Shown here piece by piece: positions 24,945-33,939 of a DNA stretch of 50,453 bases (the first letter of the stretch is position 1; every line of letters begins with the position of its first letter). A program made the position numbers and the translations under genes. This stretch comes from Flavobacteriaceae bacterium (GTDB taxonomy: Bacteria > Bacteroidota > Bacteroidia > Flavobacteriales > Flavobacteriaceae), in assembly GCA_021647885.1 (NCBI GenBank), contig JAKITV010000016.1, forward strand, positions 1 to 50,453. The letters are read 5' to 3'. A model generated the notes under the pieces. The model had not been told where the DNA came from. It saw only the letters and a program-made list of their open reading frames with translations, and did no database searches.

Positions 24945-25241
24945 ATGATTGATGCTGCAGAACTTATTGATAATGCCTTTTTACGCCAATTCGAATTAAA
25001 GGCAGATAGTGAACTCGCAATAATTGAATATTCTCTTCAAGACAGAAAAATATTTTTAACTAAACTCATTATTCCAGATACTGTTAATAATGAGAGTTTT
25101 ACTGAAGATTTTTTAAAATTGGTTATGGAAAATATTCAAGAACGCAATATTTGTGTGGTTCCCACAAGTCCACCAATTGCAAAATTTATTAGAAAAAACA
25201 GACGTTATAAAAGAATGCTTCCTGTAGGTATTAGAATATAA
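24945..25241 (+). CDS. Small GNAT-like N-acetyltransferase (YjdJ type)
   Basis: 98 residues. The fold is the minimal acetyl-CoA-binding GNAT domain of the YjdJ/Acetyltransf_CG group. An N-terminal strand pair (QFELKADSELAIIEYSLQDRKIFLTKLIIPD) is followed by a helix (ESFTEDFLKLVMENIQERN) and the strand-helix ICVVPTSPPIAKFIRKNRRYKRML, matching the family pattern of PxCxxxxxxxxxxP. The usual Cys before xxVxxY is replaced by Thr. The substrate is unknown. Confidence 0.75.
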   Translation: MIDAAELIDNAFLRQFELKADSELAIIEYSLQDRKIFLTKLIIPDTVNNESFTEDFLKLVMENIQERNICVVPTSPPIAKFIRKNRRYKRMLPVGIRI

Positions 25242-25304
25242 CTTGATTTACGATTTACGAAAAAAATTAAAATCTGAAGCAAAATAAAAATGCTTTGGGG
25301 TTTT

Positions 25305-26645
25305 TTATGCAACAAATTCTTTAGTAAATTCTAGTTGTACCAAGCCATCTTCATCAATTTTAGTGAGTTCGATTTGATGAAGAGTATTCACTAATTCTGG
25401 ATTCCAAGGTGTTTTTACTTTTACATAATTTTCAGTAAAACCATGTATGTAACCCTCTTTGTTTTCGCCTTCAAATAAAACGGTTCTATTAGTTCCTATT
25501 TGACTTTCGTAAAATGCACGACGTTTCTTTACCGATAATCCTCGTAGCATCTTACTGCGTTTAGTTCTCACATTTTTAGGCACTACACCTTCCATTTCTA
25601 TAGCTATTGTATTATCTCTTTCAGAATAGGTAAACACGTGCAAATAAGAAATATCCAACGCATTTAAAAAATTGTAGGTTTCTAAAAAGAGTTCATCTGT
25701 TTCTCCAGGAAACCCTACAATAACATCAACACCAATACAAGCATGAGGCAACACTTCTTTTATTTTTGAAACACGATCTTTATATAATGCTATGTTATAT
25801 CTACGCTTCATTTTTTTTAGTAAATCGTCACTTCCGCTTTGTAAAGGAATATGAAAATGAGGCACAAACGATTTACTTTGGGCAACAAACTCTATAGTTT
25901 CATTTTTCAATAAATTGGGCTCTATTGACGATATTCTTAAACGCTCAATACCTTCTACTCTATCTAATTCTTTTACAAGTTCAAAAAAAGTGTGTTCATG
26001 TTTTTTATTTCCAAATTCTCCTTTACCATAATCACCAATATTTACTCCTGTAAGCACAATCTCTTTAATACCCTTTTCAGAAATTTCTTTGGCATTGTGC
26101 AATACATTTTTAAGCTCATCACTTCTCGAAATACCTCTTGCTAAAGGAATTGTACAAAACGTACATTTATAATCGCAGCCATCTTGTACTTTTAAAAAAG
26201 CGCGCGTTCTATCTCCAATAGAGTAACTGCCTACATAAAAATCGGCTTCTTCAATCTCGCAAGAATGGATCTCGCCAACCCTTCGACTGCGCTCAGGATG
26301 ACTTAATAAATCGTTTATATAACTTGTAATATTGAATTTTTCGGTAGCTCCAAGTACTAAATCCACACCATTAACGTCTGCTAATTCTTGAGGTTTTAAT
26401 TGTGCATAGCAACCTATTGCAATAATAAAAGCTTCTGGATTACTTTTTAAGGCTTGCTTTACAATGGTTATAAAACGTTTGTCTGCATTATCGGTAACCG
26501 AACATGTATTTATAACATAAATGTCTGCCTGCTCTGAATAATCAACACGATTGAAGCCTTCACTCTTAAAATCTCTGGCAATGGTAGAGGTTTCAGAAAA
26601 GTTAAGCTTACAGCCTAAAGTATAAAATGCGACTTTTTTTCTCAT
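25305..26645 (-). CDS. mtaB: tRNA t6A37 methylthiotransferase MtaB
   Basis: 446 residues, a radical-SAM methylthiotransferase converting t6A37 to ms2t6A37 in tRNAs reading ANN codons. The N-terminal UPF0004 domain has KVAFYTLGCKLNFSET, VINTCSVTDNADK and IAIGCYAQLKP, giving three cluster Cys. The radical-SAM triad is CDYKCTFC. A C-terminal TRAM domain contains NRTVLFEGENKEGYIHGFTENYVKV. The TLGCKLN start distinguishes MtaB from MiaB and RimO. The linker between the first two domains holds HPERSRRVGEI, translated from an inserted intergenic-type repeat. Confidence 0.95.
   Translation of the reverse strand: MRKKVAFYTLGCKLNFSETSTIARDFKSEGFNRVDYSEQADIYVINTCSVTDNADKRFITIVKQALKSNPEAFIIAIGCYAQLKPQELADVNGVDLVLGATEKFNITSYINDLLSHPERSRRVGEIHSCEIEEADFYVGSYSIGDRTRAFLKVQDGCDYKCTFCTIPLARGISRSDELKNVLHNAKEISEKGIKEIVLTGVNIGDYGKGEFGNKKHEHTFFELVKELDRVEGIERLRISSIEPNLLKNETIEFVAQSKSFVPHFHIPLQSGSDDLLKKMKRRYNIALYKDRVSKIKEVLPHACIGVDVIVGFPGETDELFLETYNFLNALDISYLHVFTYSERDNTIAIEMEGVVPKNVRTKRSKMLRGLSVKKRRAFYESQIGTNRTVLFEGENKEGYIHGFTENYVKVKTPWNPELVNTLHQIELTKIDEDGLVQLEFTKEFVA
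26279..26302. repeat. CTTCGACTGCGCTCAGGATGAC repeat inside mtaB
   Basis: The complement TCCTGAGCGCAGTCGAAGG is a very common intergenic repeat end in flavobacteria (recognised from memory). Here it lies in frame and encodes SHPERSRRV between the UPF0004 and radical-SAM domains. A related TTTCGACTGCGCTAAATATGAC lies at 26708-26729. Confidence 0.85.
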
Positions 26646-26654
26646 CTATATTTT

Positions 26655-26730
26655 GTCATTCTGAATGTCCCGATAGCTATCGGGATGAAGAATCTTTTAT
26701 TAGGATATTTCGACTGCGCTAAATATGACA
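26655..26730. repeat. Composite palindromic repeat upstream of mtaB
   Basis: GTCATTCTGA at one end and TAAATATGAC at the other form imperfect inverted ends. Between them are the TCCCGATAGCTATCGGGA palindrome (26668-26685), ATGAAGAATCTTTTATTAGG and the CGACTGCGCT motif. It lies in the 5' leader of mtaB, between its promoter boxes and start codon. Confidence 0.8.
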
Positions 26731-26757
26731 CCGAAATAATAATCTTTTATAAGAGCA

Positions 26758-26773
26758 CAAATTTACAAATATA
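26758..26773 (-). promoter_or_regulatory. Tandem -7 boxes for mtaB
   Basis: On the minus strand TATATTTG (26766-26773) is followed directly by TAAATTTG (26758-26765); both fit TAnnTTTG. The leader to mtaB would be about 105 nt and would include the composite repeat. Confidence 0.5.
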
Positions 26774-26815
26774 TTTTTTTGATAAACCTGATTTTAAAGC
26801 TTAAAAAAATCGGTG

Positions 26816-27991
26816 TTAATCTCTCCTATATTTCTTGGTTTCCTCAAAAACATGCTCTAAAATAGCAGTATCTATCTCTGTAAACTCAATGTCCCGACGT
26901 GACATCACTACTTTTGCAACCTCAAAGGCTTTTTTAGTTAGATAAGTGGTAAATCCTTTATGTCCTCCCCAACTAAAACTTGGCACAAAATTACGAGGAA
27001 AACCACTGCCAAATATATTGGCACTAACACCAACAACTGTTCCTGTATTAAACATGGTATTTATTCCGCATTTACTATGATCTCCCATCATGAGTCCACA
27101 AAACTGCAATCCTGTTTTTGTAAAACCTTCAGTATTATAATCCCAAAGTTTCACTTCGGCATAATTATTTTTAAGGTTAGAGTTATTTGTGTCTGCACCT
27201 AAATTACACCATTCTCCGAGTACAGAATTTCCTAAAAACCCATCATGCCCTTTGTTTGAGTAGCCAAAAATAACAGAGTTATTTACTTCTCCTCCAACTT
27301 TACTGTAAGGTCCAACTGTAGTTGGTCCGTAAATTTTTGCTCCCATTTTTAAAACTGAACTGTCGCACAAAGCAAAAGGACCTCTAATGGCACATGCTTC
27401 CATTATTTCTGCATTTTTTCCTATATAAATTGGTCCAGTGGATGCATTCAAAACTGCTATTTCTACTTTTGCTCCTTCTTCTATAAAGATATTTTTAGCA
27501 TTGATGCAATGCACAGTTTCTGGTATATTTTGAGATTGTCTTCCTTTAGTGAGCAGATTAAAATCTTCTTGTATTGCGTCTCCATTTTTTGAAAAAATAT
27601 CCCAAGTATGTTCAATTTTTAATACATGGTTATTAAATTCTATTGCTTCATAAGCGTCCAAATCTACTTCTTCTTGTGTTTCTTTTGTAAAAAAAGCAAT
27701 AACATCTTCCTCCTTAAAAATGGCTTGATTTTCCTTTAAATTCTTAACCATTTCTACCAACTCCATGTTTGGTAAAAAAGACGCATTTATCATTACGTTT
27801 TCGTCTAACTCTACCATTGGATATTTGTCGGACAAATAATCTTCGGTAACTGTAGTGGTTGTTGTATCTAAAACTTTTTCCCACTTTTCTCTAATGGTTA
27901 AAATACCAATTCTTATATCTGCAACAGGTCGAGTAAATGTAAAAGGCAACAAGTTGTTTCGAGAAGGACCATCAAAAAGTATATAGTTCAT
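26816..27991 (-). CDS. GlmU-like sugar-phosphate nucleotidyltransferase/acyltransferase (Bacteroidota type)
   Basis: 391 residues. It starts with MNYILFDGPSRNNLLPFTFTRPVADIRIGILTIREKWE, the hallmark of the alternative GlmU family of Bacteroidota. The C-terminal half is a left-handed beta-helix (GPIYIGKNAEIMEACAIRGPFALCDSSVLKMGAKIYGPTTVGPYSKVGGEVNNSVIFGYSNKGHDG in hexapeptide rhythm). It probably carries out the last two steps to UDP-GlcNAc for peptidoglycan and surface glycans. It has a clear promoter of its own. The exact activities are inferred from the family. Confidence 0.88.
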   Translation of the reverse strand: MNYILFDGPSRNNLLPFTFTRPVADIRIGILTIREKWEKVLDTTTTTVTEDYLSDKYPMVELDENVMINASFLPNMELVEMVKNLKENQAIFKEEDVIAFFTKETQEEVDLDAYEAIEFNNHVLKIEHTWDIFSKNGDAIQEDFNLLTKGRQSQNIPETVHCINAKNIFIEEGAKVEIAVLNASTGPIYIGKNAEIMEACAIRGPFALCDSSVLKMGAKIYGPTTVGPYSKVGGEVNNSVIFGYSNKGHDGFLGNSVLGEWCNLGADTNNSNLKNNYAEVKLWDYNTEGFTKTGLQFCGLMMGDHSKCGINTMFNTGTVVGVSANIFGSGFPRNFVPSFSWGGHKGFTTYLTKKAFEVAKVVMSRRDIEFTEIDTAILEHVFEETKKYRRD

Positions 27992-28047
27992 AGGTTCTGT
28001 GTTTCCGCCTCCGTTTCACTTCTGACGGACAAGCAGTATTCAGTATT

Positions 28048-28076
28048 CAAAGTTACATTTTATAAAACTGTTACAA
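28048..28076 (-). promoter_or_regulatory. Promoter of the GlmU-like gene (TTG-N18-TAACTTTG)
   Basis: On the minus strand TTG (28074-28076) and TAACTTTG (28048-28055) are 18 nt apart, close to the canonical spacing. The leader is about 50 nt. Confidence 0.7.
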
Positions 28077-28080
28077 AATA

Positions 28081-28110
28081 AAAAAGCCTTTCAATAATTG
28101 AAAGGCTTTT
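28081..28110 (-). terminator. rpmE2 terminator
   Basis: AAGCCTTTCAAT pairs with ATTGAAAGGCTT (12-bp stem), flanked by A- and T-tracts on both strands, 25 nt beyond the rpmE2 stop. It overlaps the edge of the promoter for the next minus-strand gene. Confidence 0.85.
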
Positions 28111-28134
28111 GTGAAATATATTTTTTTGCTTAAA

Positions 28135-28386
28135 TTATTTTTTGAACTTAGCGTACTTGGTTTTAAACTTATCAATACGTCCAGCTGTATCTACTAATTT
28201 AGATTTTCCTGTATAATAAGGGTGAGATGTTCTAGAAATTTCCATCTTAATTAATGGATACTCAACACCATCAACTTCTAATGTTTCACTGGTCTTTGCA
28301 GTAGATTTTGTTAAAAACACATCGTTGTTAGACATGTCTTTAAAAGCTATTAATCTATAATTTTCTGGATGTATACCTTTTTTCAT
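28135..28386 (-). CDS. rpmE2: 50S ribosomal protein L31 type B
   Basis: 83 residues, beginning [20 protein letters not shown], with [40 protein letters not shown] at the end, the type B (zinc-independent, lacking the CxxC pairs) L31 signature. The frame extends 17 codons upstream, but these belong to a conserved 5' leader shared with another gene; L31B proteins begin MKKGIHP, so the ATG at 28386 is used. A promoter lies about 125 nt upstream and a terminator directly downstream. Confidence 0.96.
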   Translation of the reverse strand: MKKGIHPENYRLIAFKDMSNNDVFLTKSTAKTSETLEVDGVEYPLIKMEISRTSHPYYTGKSKLVDTAGRIDKFKTKYAKFKK

Positions 28387-28505
28387 GTGTTTATTCTTAT
28401 TTTTTTCAACGGTCACATGCTGTTCGCTATTAATCATTCTCTTTAACGAGAAAAATTTCTACATGCTCGTTTCATCACTTAAACTTTAAAATCGTTTCAT
28501 TTTTC
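28387..28505 (-). promoter_or_regulatory. Conserved 5' leader of rpmE2
   Basis: Between the promoter and rpmE2 the minus strand carries GATGAAACGAGCATGTAG, a TTCTC-GTTAAA-GAGAA hairpin, ATGATTAATAGCGAA and GTGACCGTTGAAAA. A paralogous copy precedes the lytic transglycosylase gene. Possible mini-ORFs are [10 protein letters not shown] and an in-frame [11 protein letters not shown] that runs into rpmE2. It may be a ribosomal-protein autoregulatory leader or a leader peptide element; neither is shown. Confidence 0.55.
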
Positions 28506-28511
28506 GAGCTG

Positions 28512-28541
28512 CAAATTTAAGTATTTTTTATAAATCAACAA
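28512..28541 (-). promoter_or_regulatory. rpmE2 promoter (TTG-N19-TAAATTTG)
   Basis: On the minus strand TTG (28539-28541) and TAAATTTG (28512-28519) are 19 nt apart, the canonical layout. This puts the shared leader sequence inside the rpmE2 transcript. Confidence 0.8.
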
Positions 28542-28666
28542 TGATTTTTATAAATTTATTTCAAGCTACATTCTAAATGAATAAGATTCCCGCTTTCTTA
28601 TAAGGTTAATTTTGTTTAAGTTTAATAAGATTCCCGTCTGCACGGGAATAAAGTGTAACGTTTTAG

Positions 28667-28674
28667 TATATTTG
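28667..28674 (+). promoter_or_regulatory. -7 promoter box TATATTTG
   Basis: TATATTTG, 38 nt before the DUF4199 start, fits TAnnTTTG. A short TTCCCGTCTGCACGGGAA hairpin lies just upstream (about 28630-28648). Confidence 0.5.
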
Positions 28675-28712
28675 TTTACTAACTAGTATCATTAACTAAA
28701 AAGATATAAATC

Positions 28713-29249
28713 ATGGAAGAAAAGAACATTACTATTAAATCTATAGCAACAAATTACGGAGTTTATTTAGGAGGACTATTAGCAATATTAACAGTTCTTG
28801 TATATGCAGTAAACTTAGACTTAATGACAAATACTTGGTATGGTATTTTTATTTTACTTGCTATTATTGTATTTGGAATCATTTCTGTTAAAAAAGCCAA
28901 AGAAATATCTGAAGGCTATCTTACATTTAAACAAAGTTTTACGGCTTATTTTCTTACCATTTTAATTGGTCTGGTTATAAGTACAGTTGTTTCATACATC
29001 ATTTTTAATATTATAGATCCTGAAGCCGCCAATATTTTAAAAGAGAAAACAATTGAAACTACAATAGGTTTCATGGAAGGTTTTGGTGCTCCTGCTGAAG
29101 CCATTGCAGAAGCTGTAGACAAACTAGAAAAGGATAATCAATTTTCAATTGGTAATATTGCAACAAGTTTAGCTCTACAAATGGTAATGTTTAGTATTGT
29201 TGGCCTAATTGTAGCAGCAGTTATGAAAAAGAATCCTGAAACAGAATAA
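28713..29249 (+). CDS. DUF4199 membrane protein
   Basis: 178 residues with four predicted membrane helices: VYLGGLLAILTVLVYAVNL, GIFILLAIIVFGIISV, FTAYFLTILIGLVISTVVSYIIF and a C-terminal LALQMVMFSIVGLIVAAVM. Between helices 2 and 3, KKAKEISEGYLTFKQSF matches the conserved DUF4199 segment. It stands 39 nt before a GT2 glycosyltransferase, a gene order I recall as common in flavobacteria. Its role may be to support lipid-linked sugar transfer; this is inferred from gene order only. Confidence 0.85.
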   Translation: MEEKNITIKSIATNYGVYLGGLLAILTVLVYAVNLDLMTNTWYGIFILLAIIVFGIISVKKAKEISEGYLTFKQSFTAYFLTILIGLVISTVVSYIIFNIIDPEAANILKEKTIETTIGFMEGFGAPAEAIAEAVDKLEKDNQFSIGNIATSLALQMVMFSIVGLIVAAVMKKNPETE

Positions 29250-29288
29250 TTTCTTTACTTTTAAACATTAAAATAAGAAATTCTTTAC

Positions 29289-30236
29289 ATGAACATTTCC
29301 GTAGTTATACCACTACTCAACGAACAAGAGTCTTTAAACGAATTACATGATTGGATTGCAAAGGTTATGCAATCCAATCATTTTTCTTATGAGATTATTT
29401 TTATTGACGATGGCAGTATAGATGATTCTTGGCAAACCATACAATCTTTAGTACATAAAGATGTAAACGTTAAAGGGATTCGGTTTTTTAAAAACTATGG
29501 AAAATCTCAAGCCCTACATATTGGCTTTATAAAAGCTAAAGGCGATGTTATTATTACTATGGATGCCGATTTACAAGACAATCCAGAGGAAATCCCTAGC
29601 CTTTACAAAATGATCACTGATGAGAATTATGATTTAGTATCTGGTTGGAAAAAGAAACGATACGACTCTGTAATCGCAAAAAATATACCTTCAAAACTTT
29701 TTAATTGGGCTGCTCGCAGAACATCTGGAGTTAAACTACACGATTTTAATTGTGGTTTAAAAGCATTAAAAAAGGAGGTTATAAAAAATATTGATGTTAA
29801 TGGGGAAATGCATCGTTATATCCCTGTGTTAGTAAAAAATGAAGGCTTTTTAAAAATAGGTGAAAAGATAGTACAGCATCAAGCTAGAAAATACGGAAAA
29901 ACAAAATTTGGTATGGAACGTTTTATATTTGGTTTTTTAGATCTTATAACCATTTGGTTTGTCTCTAGATTTGGCAAAAGACCAATGCACTTCTTTGGAG
30001 CTTTAGGAGTCATAATGTTTATTATCGGATTTGGATTTGCTTTATACATAGGTATAGACAAATTATTTGTAAACCCTTTAGGTCGATTAATTACAGAACG
30101 TCCTCAATTTTACATCTCTCTTGTAACAATGATTATTGGTACTCAATTTTTTGTTGCAGGTTTTTTAGGAGAAATTATTCTGCGTTCTCAACATGATAAA
30201 AAACGATATTCAATTAAAGAAGAATTGAATTTATAG
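29289..30236 (+). CDS. Polyprenyl-phosphate glycosyltransferase, GT2 (DPM1/GtrB-like)
   Basis: 315 residues. The GT2 domain shows ISVVIPLLNEQESLNEL, the nucleotide-binding IIFIDDGSIDDSW, IITMDADLQDNPEEI with the metal-binding DAD, and HDFNCGLKALKKEV. Two C-terminal membrane helices follow (FGALGVIMFIIGFGFALYIGI and LVTMIIGTQFFVAGFLGEIIL). Such enzymes charge undecaprenyl phosphate with mannose, glucose or a related sugar for outer-face glycosylation. It is followed by a phosphohexomutase that could supply the sugar-1-phosphate. Confidence 0.92.
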   Translation: MNISVVIPLLNEQESLNELHDWIAKVMQSNHFSYEIIFIDDGSIDDSWQTIQSLVHKDVNVKGIRFFKNYGKSQALHIGFIKAKGDVIITMDADLQDNPEEIPSLYKMITDENYDLVSGWKKKRYDSVIAKNIPSKLFNWAARRTSGVKLHDFNCGLKALKKEVIKNIDVNGEMHRYIPVLVKNEGFLKIGEKIVQHQARKYGKTKFGMERFIFGFLDLITIWFVSRFGKRPMHFFGALGVIMFIIGFGFALYIGIDKLFVNPLGRLITERPQFYISLVTMIIGTQFFVAGFLGEIILRSQHDKKRYSIKEELNL

Positions 30237-30287
30237 CAAAGGCTTCAAATTAACTACTTTTTAAATATTTACATCTACCTAAATGTT

Positions 30288-30295
30288 TATTTTTG
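30288..30295 (+). promoter_or_regulatory. Phosphohexomutase -7 box TATTTTTG
   Basis: TATTTTTG fits TAnnTTTG and ends 18 nt before the ATG at 30314. It overlaps a TTG start at 30293, which argues against that longer reading. Confidence 0.5.
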
Positions 30296-30313
30296 CAGCA
30301 TATTTATTTCCAC

Positions 30314-32044
30314 ATGATTGATATTAAACACGAATTATTAGATAGAGTTAGCAATTGGTTAACTCCAGCTTTCGATGAAGAAACTCAAGAGTACATTAAC
30401 GATTTAATTGCTTCAAACCCAAAAGAGCTGCAAGAAAGTTTTTATAAAGATTTAGAGTTTGGAACTGGTGGAATGCGTGGTATTATGGGCATTGGCACAA
30501 ACCGTATTAATAAATATACATTAGGAAAAAACACGCAAGGGTTGAGCAATTACCTACATAAAAGTTTTCCAAATGAAAAACTAAAAGCTGCTATTGCTTT
30601 CGATTGCAGACATAACAGTAAATCGTTTGCAAAGTTGGTGGCTGATGTGTTTTCGGCAAATAATATTGAAGTGTATTTGTTTGAAGAGTTGCGCCCAACA
30701 CCAGAATTATCTTTCGCATTAAAACACTTAAATTGTCACTGCGGAATTGTATTAACAGCATCACATAATCCACCAGAATACAATGGTTACAAAGTATATT
30801 GGCAAGATGGAGGACAAATTGTTCCACCACAAGATGCTCAAATTATTGAAGAAATAAATAGTTTAGACTATTCTGAAATCAATTTTGATGCAAACCAACA
30901 TCTTATAAATTATATAGGAAAAGATATCGACGATGTCTTTATCGATGCTTCAGTTAAAAACGGAAGTTTTAATACTTCTGCGGAAGCGAAAGACAACTTA
31001 AATGTTGTATTTACCTCGCTTCATGGTACATCTATAACCATTATTCCAGAAACCTTAAAGCGTGCTGGTTATAACAATGTTCATATTGTAAAAGAACAGG
31101 AAGAACCAAATGGCGATTTCCCAACAGTTGAATCCCCAAATCCTGAAGAGCCAGAAGCCTTAAAAATGGCTTTGGAATTGGCTCAAAAAGTAGATGGTGA
31201 TATTGTTATTGGCACAGATCCTGATAGTGACAGAGTTGGTGTAGCTGTTAGAGATTTGGATGGAAAAATGATTATACTCAACGGAAATCAAGCTATGGTT
31301 ATGATGACCAATTTCTTGCTACAACAATGGCAAGATCAAGGCAAAATAAAAGGCAAAGAGTTTATTGCTTCTACAATAGTTTCTACACCAATGATGAGTG
31401 ATTTAGCTGCTGCTTTTAATGTAGAATGTAAGATTGGTTTAACTGGTTTTAAGTGGATTGCCAAAATGATAAAAGACTTTACTGAACTCGATTTTATTGG
31501 TGGTGGTGAAGAAAGTTTTGGATTTATGGTTGGTGATTTTGTAAGAGATAAAGATGCTGTAACAGCAACACTTTTAGCCTGTGAGATTGCAGCTCAAGCT
31601 AAAGCTAATGGAAGTTCGCTTTATAAGGAACTGATTCAACTTTATATAGAACATGGTTTTTATAAAGAACGTTTAATTTCGGTAACAAAAAAAGGTATTG
31701 AAGGTGCAGAAGAAATAAAGCAAATGATGATTAACTTTAGAGAAAACCCACTAACTGTAATTAATGGCTCTAAAGTGGTAATGCTTGAAGATTACCAAAC
31801 ATCAATTGCAAAAAACATGATCTCTAATGAAGAAGAAATAATTGACATTCCAAAATCCAATGTACTTATTTATTACACAGAAGATGGAAGTAAAATTGCT
31901 TTGAGACCTAGTGGAACAGAACCAAAAATTAAGTTCTATATTAGCGTAAACACTTCATTAGATTCAGTTGAGGAGTTTATTAAAAAGGAAGCTAAATTAG
32001 AAGCTAAAATTGATGCAATAATTAAAAACATGAAGCTTAATTAA
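30314..32044 (+). CDS. Phospho-sugar mutase (phosphoglucomutase/phosphomannomutase, PGM2-like)
   Basis: 576 residues of the alpha-D-phosphohexomutase superfamily. Visible are the phosphate-entry [17 protein letters not shown], the active-site phosphoserine loop [17 protein letters not shown], the Mg-binding [13 protein letters not shown], the sugar-binding [10 protein letters not shown], and the phosphate-binding [13 protein letters not shown]. It interconverts hexose 1- and 6-phosphates. Length matches the PGM2-like (~570) rather than the ManB-like (~460) group. The stop codon overlaps the ATG of the ABC exporter (taATG), so the two are translationally coupled. Confidence 0.95.
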   Translation: MIDIKHELLDRVSNWLTPAFDEETQEYINDLIASNPKELQESFYKDLEFGTGGMRGIMGIGTNRINKYTLGKNTQGLSNYLHKSFPNEKLKAAIAFDCRHNSKSFAKLVADVFSANNIEVYLFEELRPTPELSFALKHLNCHCGIVLTASHNPPEYNGYKVYWQDGGQIVPPQDAQIIEEINSLDYSEINFDANQHLINYIGKDIDDVFIDASVKNGSFNTSAEAKDNLNVVFTSLHGTSITIIPETLKRAGYNNVHIVKEQEEPNGDFPTVESPNPEEPEALKMALELAQKVDGDIVIGTDPDSDRVGVAVRDLDGKMIILNGNQAMVMMTNFLLQQWQDQGKIKGKEFIASTIVSTPMMSDLAAAFNVECKIGLTGFKWIAKMIKDFTELDFIGGGEESFGFMVGDFVRDKDAVTATLLACEIAAQAKANGSSLYKELIQLYIEHGFYKERLISVTKKGIEGAEEIKQMMINFRENPLTVINGSKVVMLEDYQTSIAKNMISNEEEIIDIPKSNVLIYYTEDGSKIALRPSGTEPKIKFYISVNTSLDSVEEFIKKEAKLEAKIDAIIKNMKLN

Positions 32045-33879
32045 TGAATTACTTTTATAACATTTTAAAATACGCAAAACCATATAAAAAGTATGCCATA
32101 GGTCATATTATTTCTAATGTGTTTTTTGCATTGTTTGGTATGCTTTCTTTTATTGCTTTAATGCCAATGTTGGATGTTATTTTCAAGAAAGACAAAGTAG
32201 CACCTACAACTTCTCCAGAATGGACTGGTTTGTTAGAAATTGGTAATTATGCTGAGAATTTATTAGCATTTTATATGAATCAATATACTGGTGGAGACAA
32301 TTTTAAAGCATTAACATTTGCTATTGGCTTAATAATTATTATGTTTTTACTAAAAAACATTTTTGGTTATTTAGCTAACTATTTTTTAGTGTTTTTACGT
32401 AATGGTGTAATAAGAGATTTAAGAAACAATGTATATAAAAAAACCGTTGATTTACCATTGTCTTATTTTTCTGAAAAAAGAAAAGGCGATATAATGGCGA
32501 GAGTAACAACCGATGTTTTAGACTTGCAATATTCTTTTCTTTCGGTTTTAGAGCTTATTGTTAGAGAACCACTTACAATAATTTTCACTATAATAGCAAT
32601 GCTTATTATAAGCACAAAATTAACTTTATTTGTGTTTATATTTATTCCAATAATGGGATTTATTATTTCTAGAATTGGTAAAAGCTTAAAACGAAAATCA
32701 GATCGTGTTCAAAAAGAACAAGGTTTGTTTCTTTCAACATTAGAAGAAACGCTTACAGGCTTACGCATAATTAAAGGGTTTAATGCCGAAAGTAAATTCA
32801 ATAAAAAATTTCAAGAATCAACAAATCGCTTTTATCATTTTTCAAATAAACTTTTAAACCGTCAAAATTTAGCAACACCAACTAGTGAGTTTTTGGGCAT
32901 TTGCATGATAGCAGCTATACTATGGTATGGCGGTAATTTAGTGCTAAATAAAGATCCGAATTTAGCACTGGACAGTAGTAGTTTTTTAGTCTATTTGGGT
33001 TTAGCCTATAATGTACTAACTCCTGCAAAAGCAATTTCTCGTGGTCTTTATAATATTAAAAAAGGTGGCGCTGCTGCCGAAAGAATTCAAGAAATTATTG
33101 GTATCGAAAACCTTTTAAAAGACAAAGAAAACGCAATTGTAAAACAAGATTTCAATAACCAATTATCTTTTAAAAATGTTTCTTTTAAATATGAAAACGA
33201 ATATGTTCTAAAAGATTTTTCATTAAAAATCCCTAAAGGAAAAAGCATTGCACTTGTTGGACAATCGGGCAGCGGAAAAAGCACCATTGCTAATTTAATA
33301 ACACGATTTTACGATGTAAATAAAGGAGCCATATTAATAGACGGTATAGATATAAGAGATATAACTATAAAATCCTTGCGCAATCAGTTAGGTATCGTAA
33401 CACAAGATGCTATTCTTTTTAATGATACTATAAAAAATAATATTCTTTTAGGAAAAGAAGATGCTTCAGACGAAGAAATAATTGAAGCCCTAAAAATTGC
33501 TAATGCTTGGGAATTTGTAAAAGATTTACCTAATGGAATAGAAACCAATATTGGTGATTCAGGAAATAAATTGTCTGGCGGACAAAAACAACGTTTAAGT
33601 ATTGCAAGAGCAGTTATTAAAAATCCTCCAATTATGATTTTAGACGAGGCTACTTCAGCTCTCGATACAGAAAGCGAACGTCTGGTACAAGTTGCTTTAG
33701 AAAATATGATGAAAAACAGAACATCTATAGTTATTGCTCATAGACTATCAACCATTAAAAATGCAGATACTATTATTGTAATGCAAAAAGGGGAAATTGT
33801 TGAGCAAGGTAAACACCAAGAACTTCTTGACCAAAAAGGTGTTTATAGCAAACTTGTTGAAATGCAATCTATTCAATAA
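32044..33879 (+). CDS. ABC exporter, MsbA-like (fused membrane and ATPase domains)
   Basis: 611 residues. An exporter-type membrane domain of six helices (residues ~15-320) includes LPLSYFSEKRKGDIMARVTTDV and the EETLTGLRIIKGFNAE coupling region. The ATPase domain (370-605) has Walker A GQSGSGKST, the Q-loop VTQDAILF, signature LSGGQKQRLSIARA, Walker B IMILDEATSALD and switch IVIAHRLSTI. It probably flips a lipid or lipid-linked molecule. A hairpin terminator follows 32 nt after the stop, closing the DUF4199-GT2-mutase-exporter run. Confidence 0.94.
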   Translation: MNYFYNILKYAKPYKKYAIGHIISNVFFALFGMLSFIALMPMLDVIFKKDKVAPTTSPEWTGLLEIGNYAENLLAFYMNQYTGGDNFKALTFAIGLIIIMFLLKNIFGYLANYFLVFLRNGVIRDLRNNVYKKTVDLPLSYFSEKRKGDIMARVTTDVLDLQYSFLSVLELIVREPLTIIFTIIAMLIISTKLTLFVFIFIPIMGFIISRIGKSLKRKSDRVQKEQGLFLSTLEETLTGLRIIKGFNAESKFNKKFQESTNRFYHFSNKLLNRQNLATPTSEFLGICMIAAILWYGGNLVLNKDPNLALDSSSFLVYLGLAYNVLTPAKAISRGLYNIKKGGAAAERIQEIIGIENLLKDKENAIVKQDFNNQLSFKNVSFKYENEYVLKDFSLKIPKGKSIALVGQSGSGKSTIANLITRFYDVNKGAILIDGIDIRDITIKSLRNQLGIVTQDAILFNDTIKNNILLGKEDASDEEIIEALKIANAWEFVKDLPNGIETNIGDSGNKLSGGQKQRLSIARAVIKNPPIMILDEATSALDTESERLVQVALENMMKNRTSIVIAHRLSTIKNADTIIVMQKGEIVEQGKHQELLDQKGVYSKLVEMQSIQ

Positions 33880-33911
33880 ACTTTTCTTTTAGTAACCTTT
33901 ATAAATTAAGA

Positions 33912-33939
33912 AAAGGACTAAATTTGGGTATAGTCCTTT
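33912..33939 (+). terminator. Terminator after the ABC exporter
   Basis: AAAGGACTA (33912-33920) pairs with TAGTCCTTT (33931-33939), followed by CCTTTTATT. The remaining 33940-34201 is AT-rich with no gene; no TAnnTTTG box was found before the sigma gene. Confidence 0.75.

Noticed and set aside
28387-28437. N-terminal extension [17 protein letters not shown] of ribosomal protein L31
   Set aside because: Type B L31 proteins begin at MKKGIHP; the upstream codons belong to a leader conserved with another gene, where the same frame ends after MINSE.
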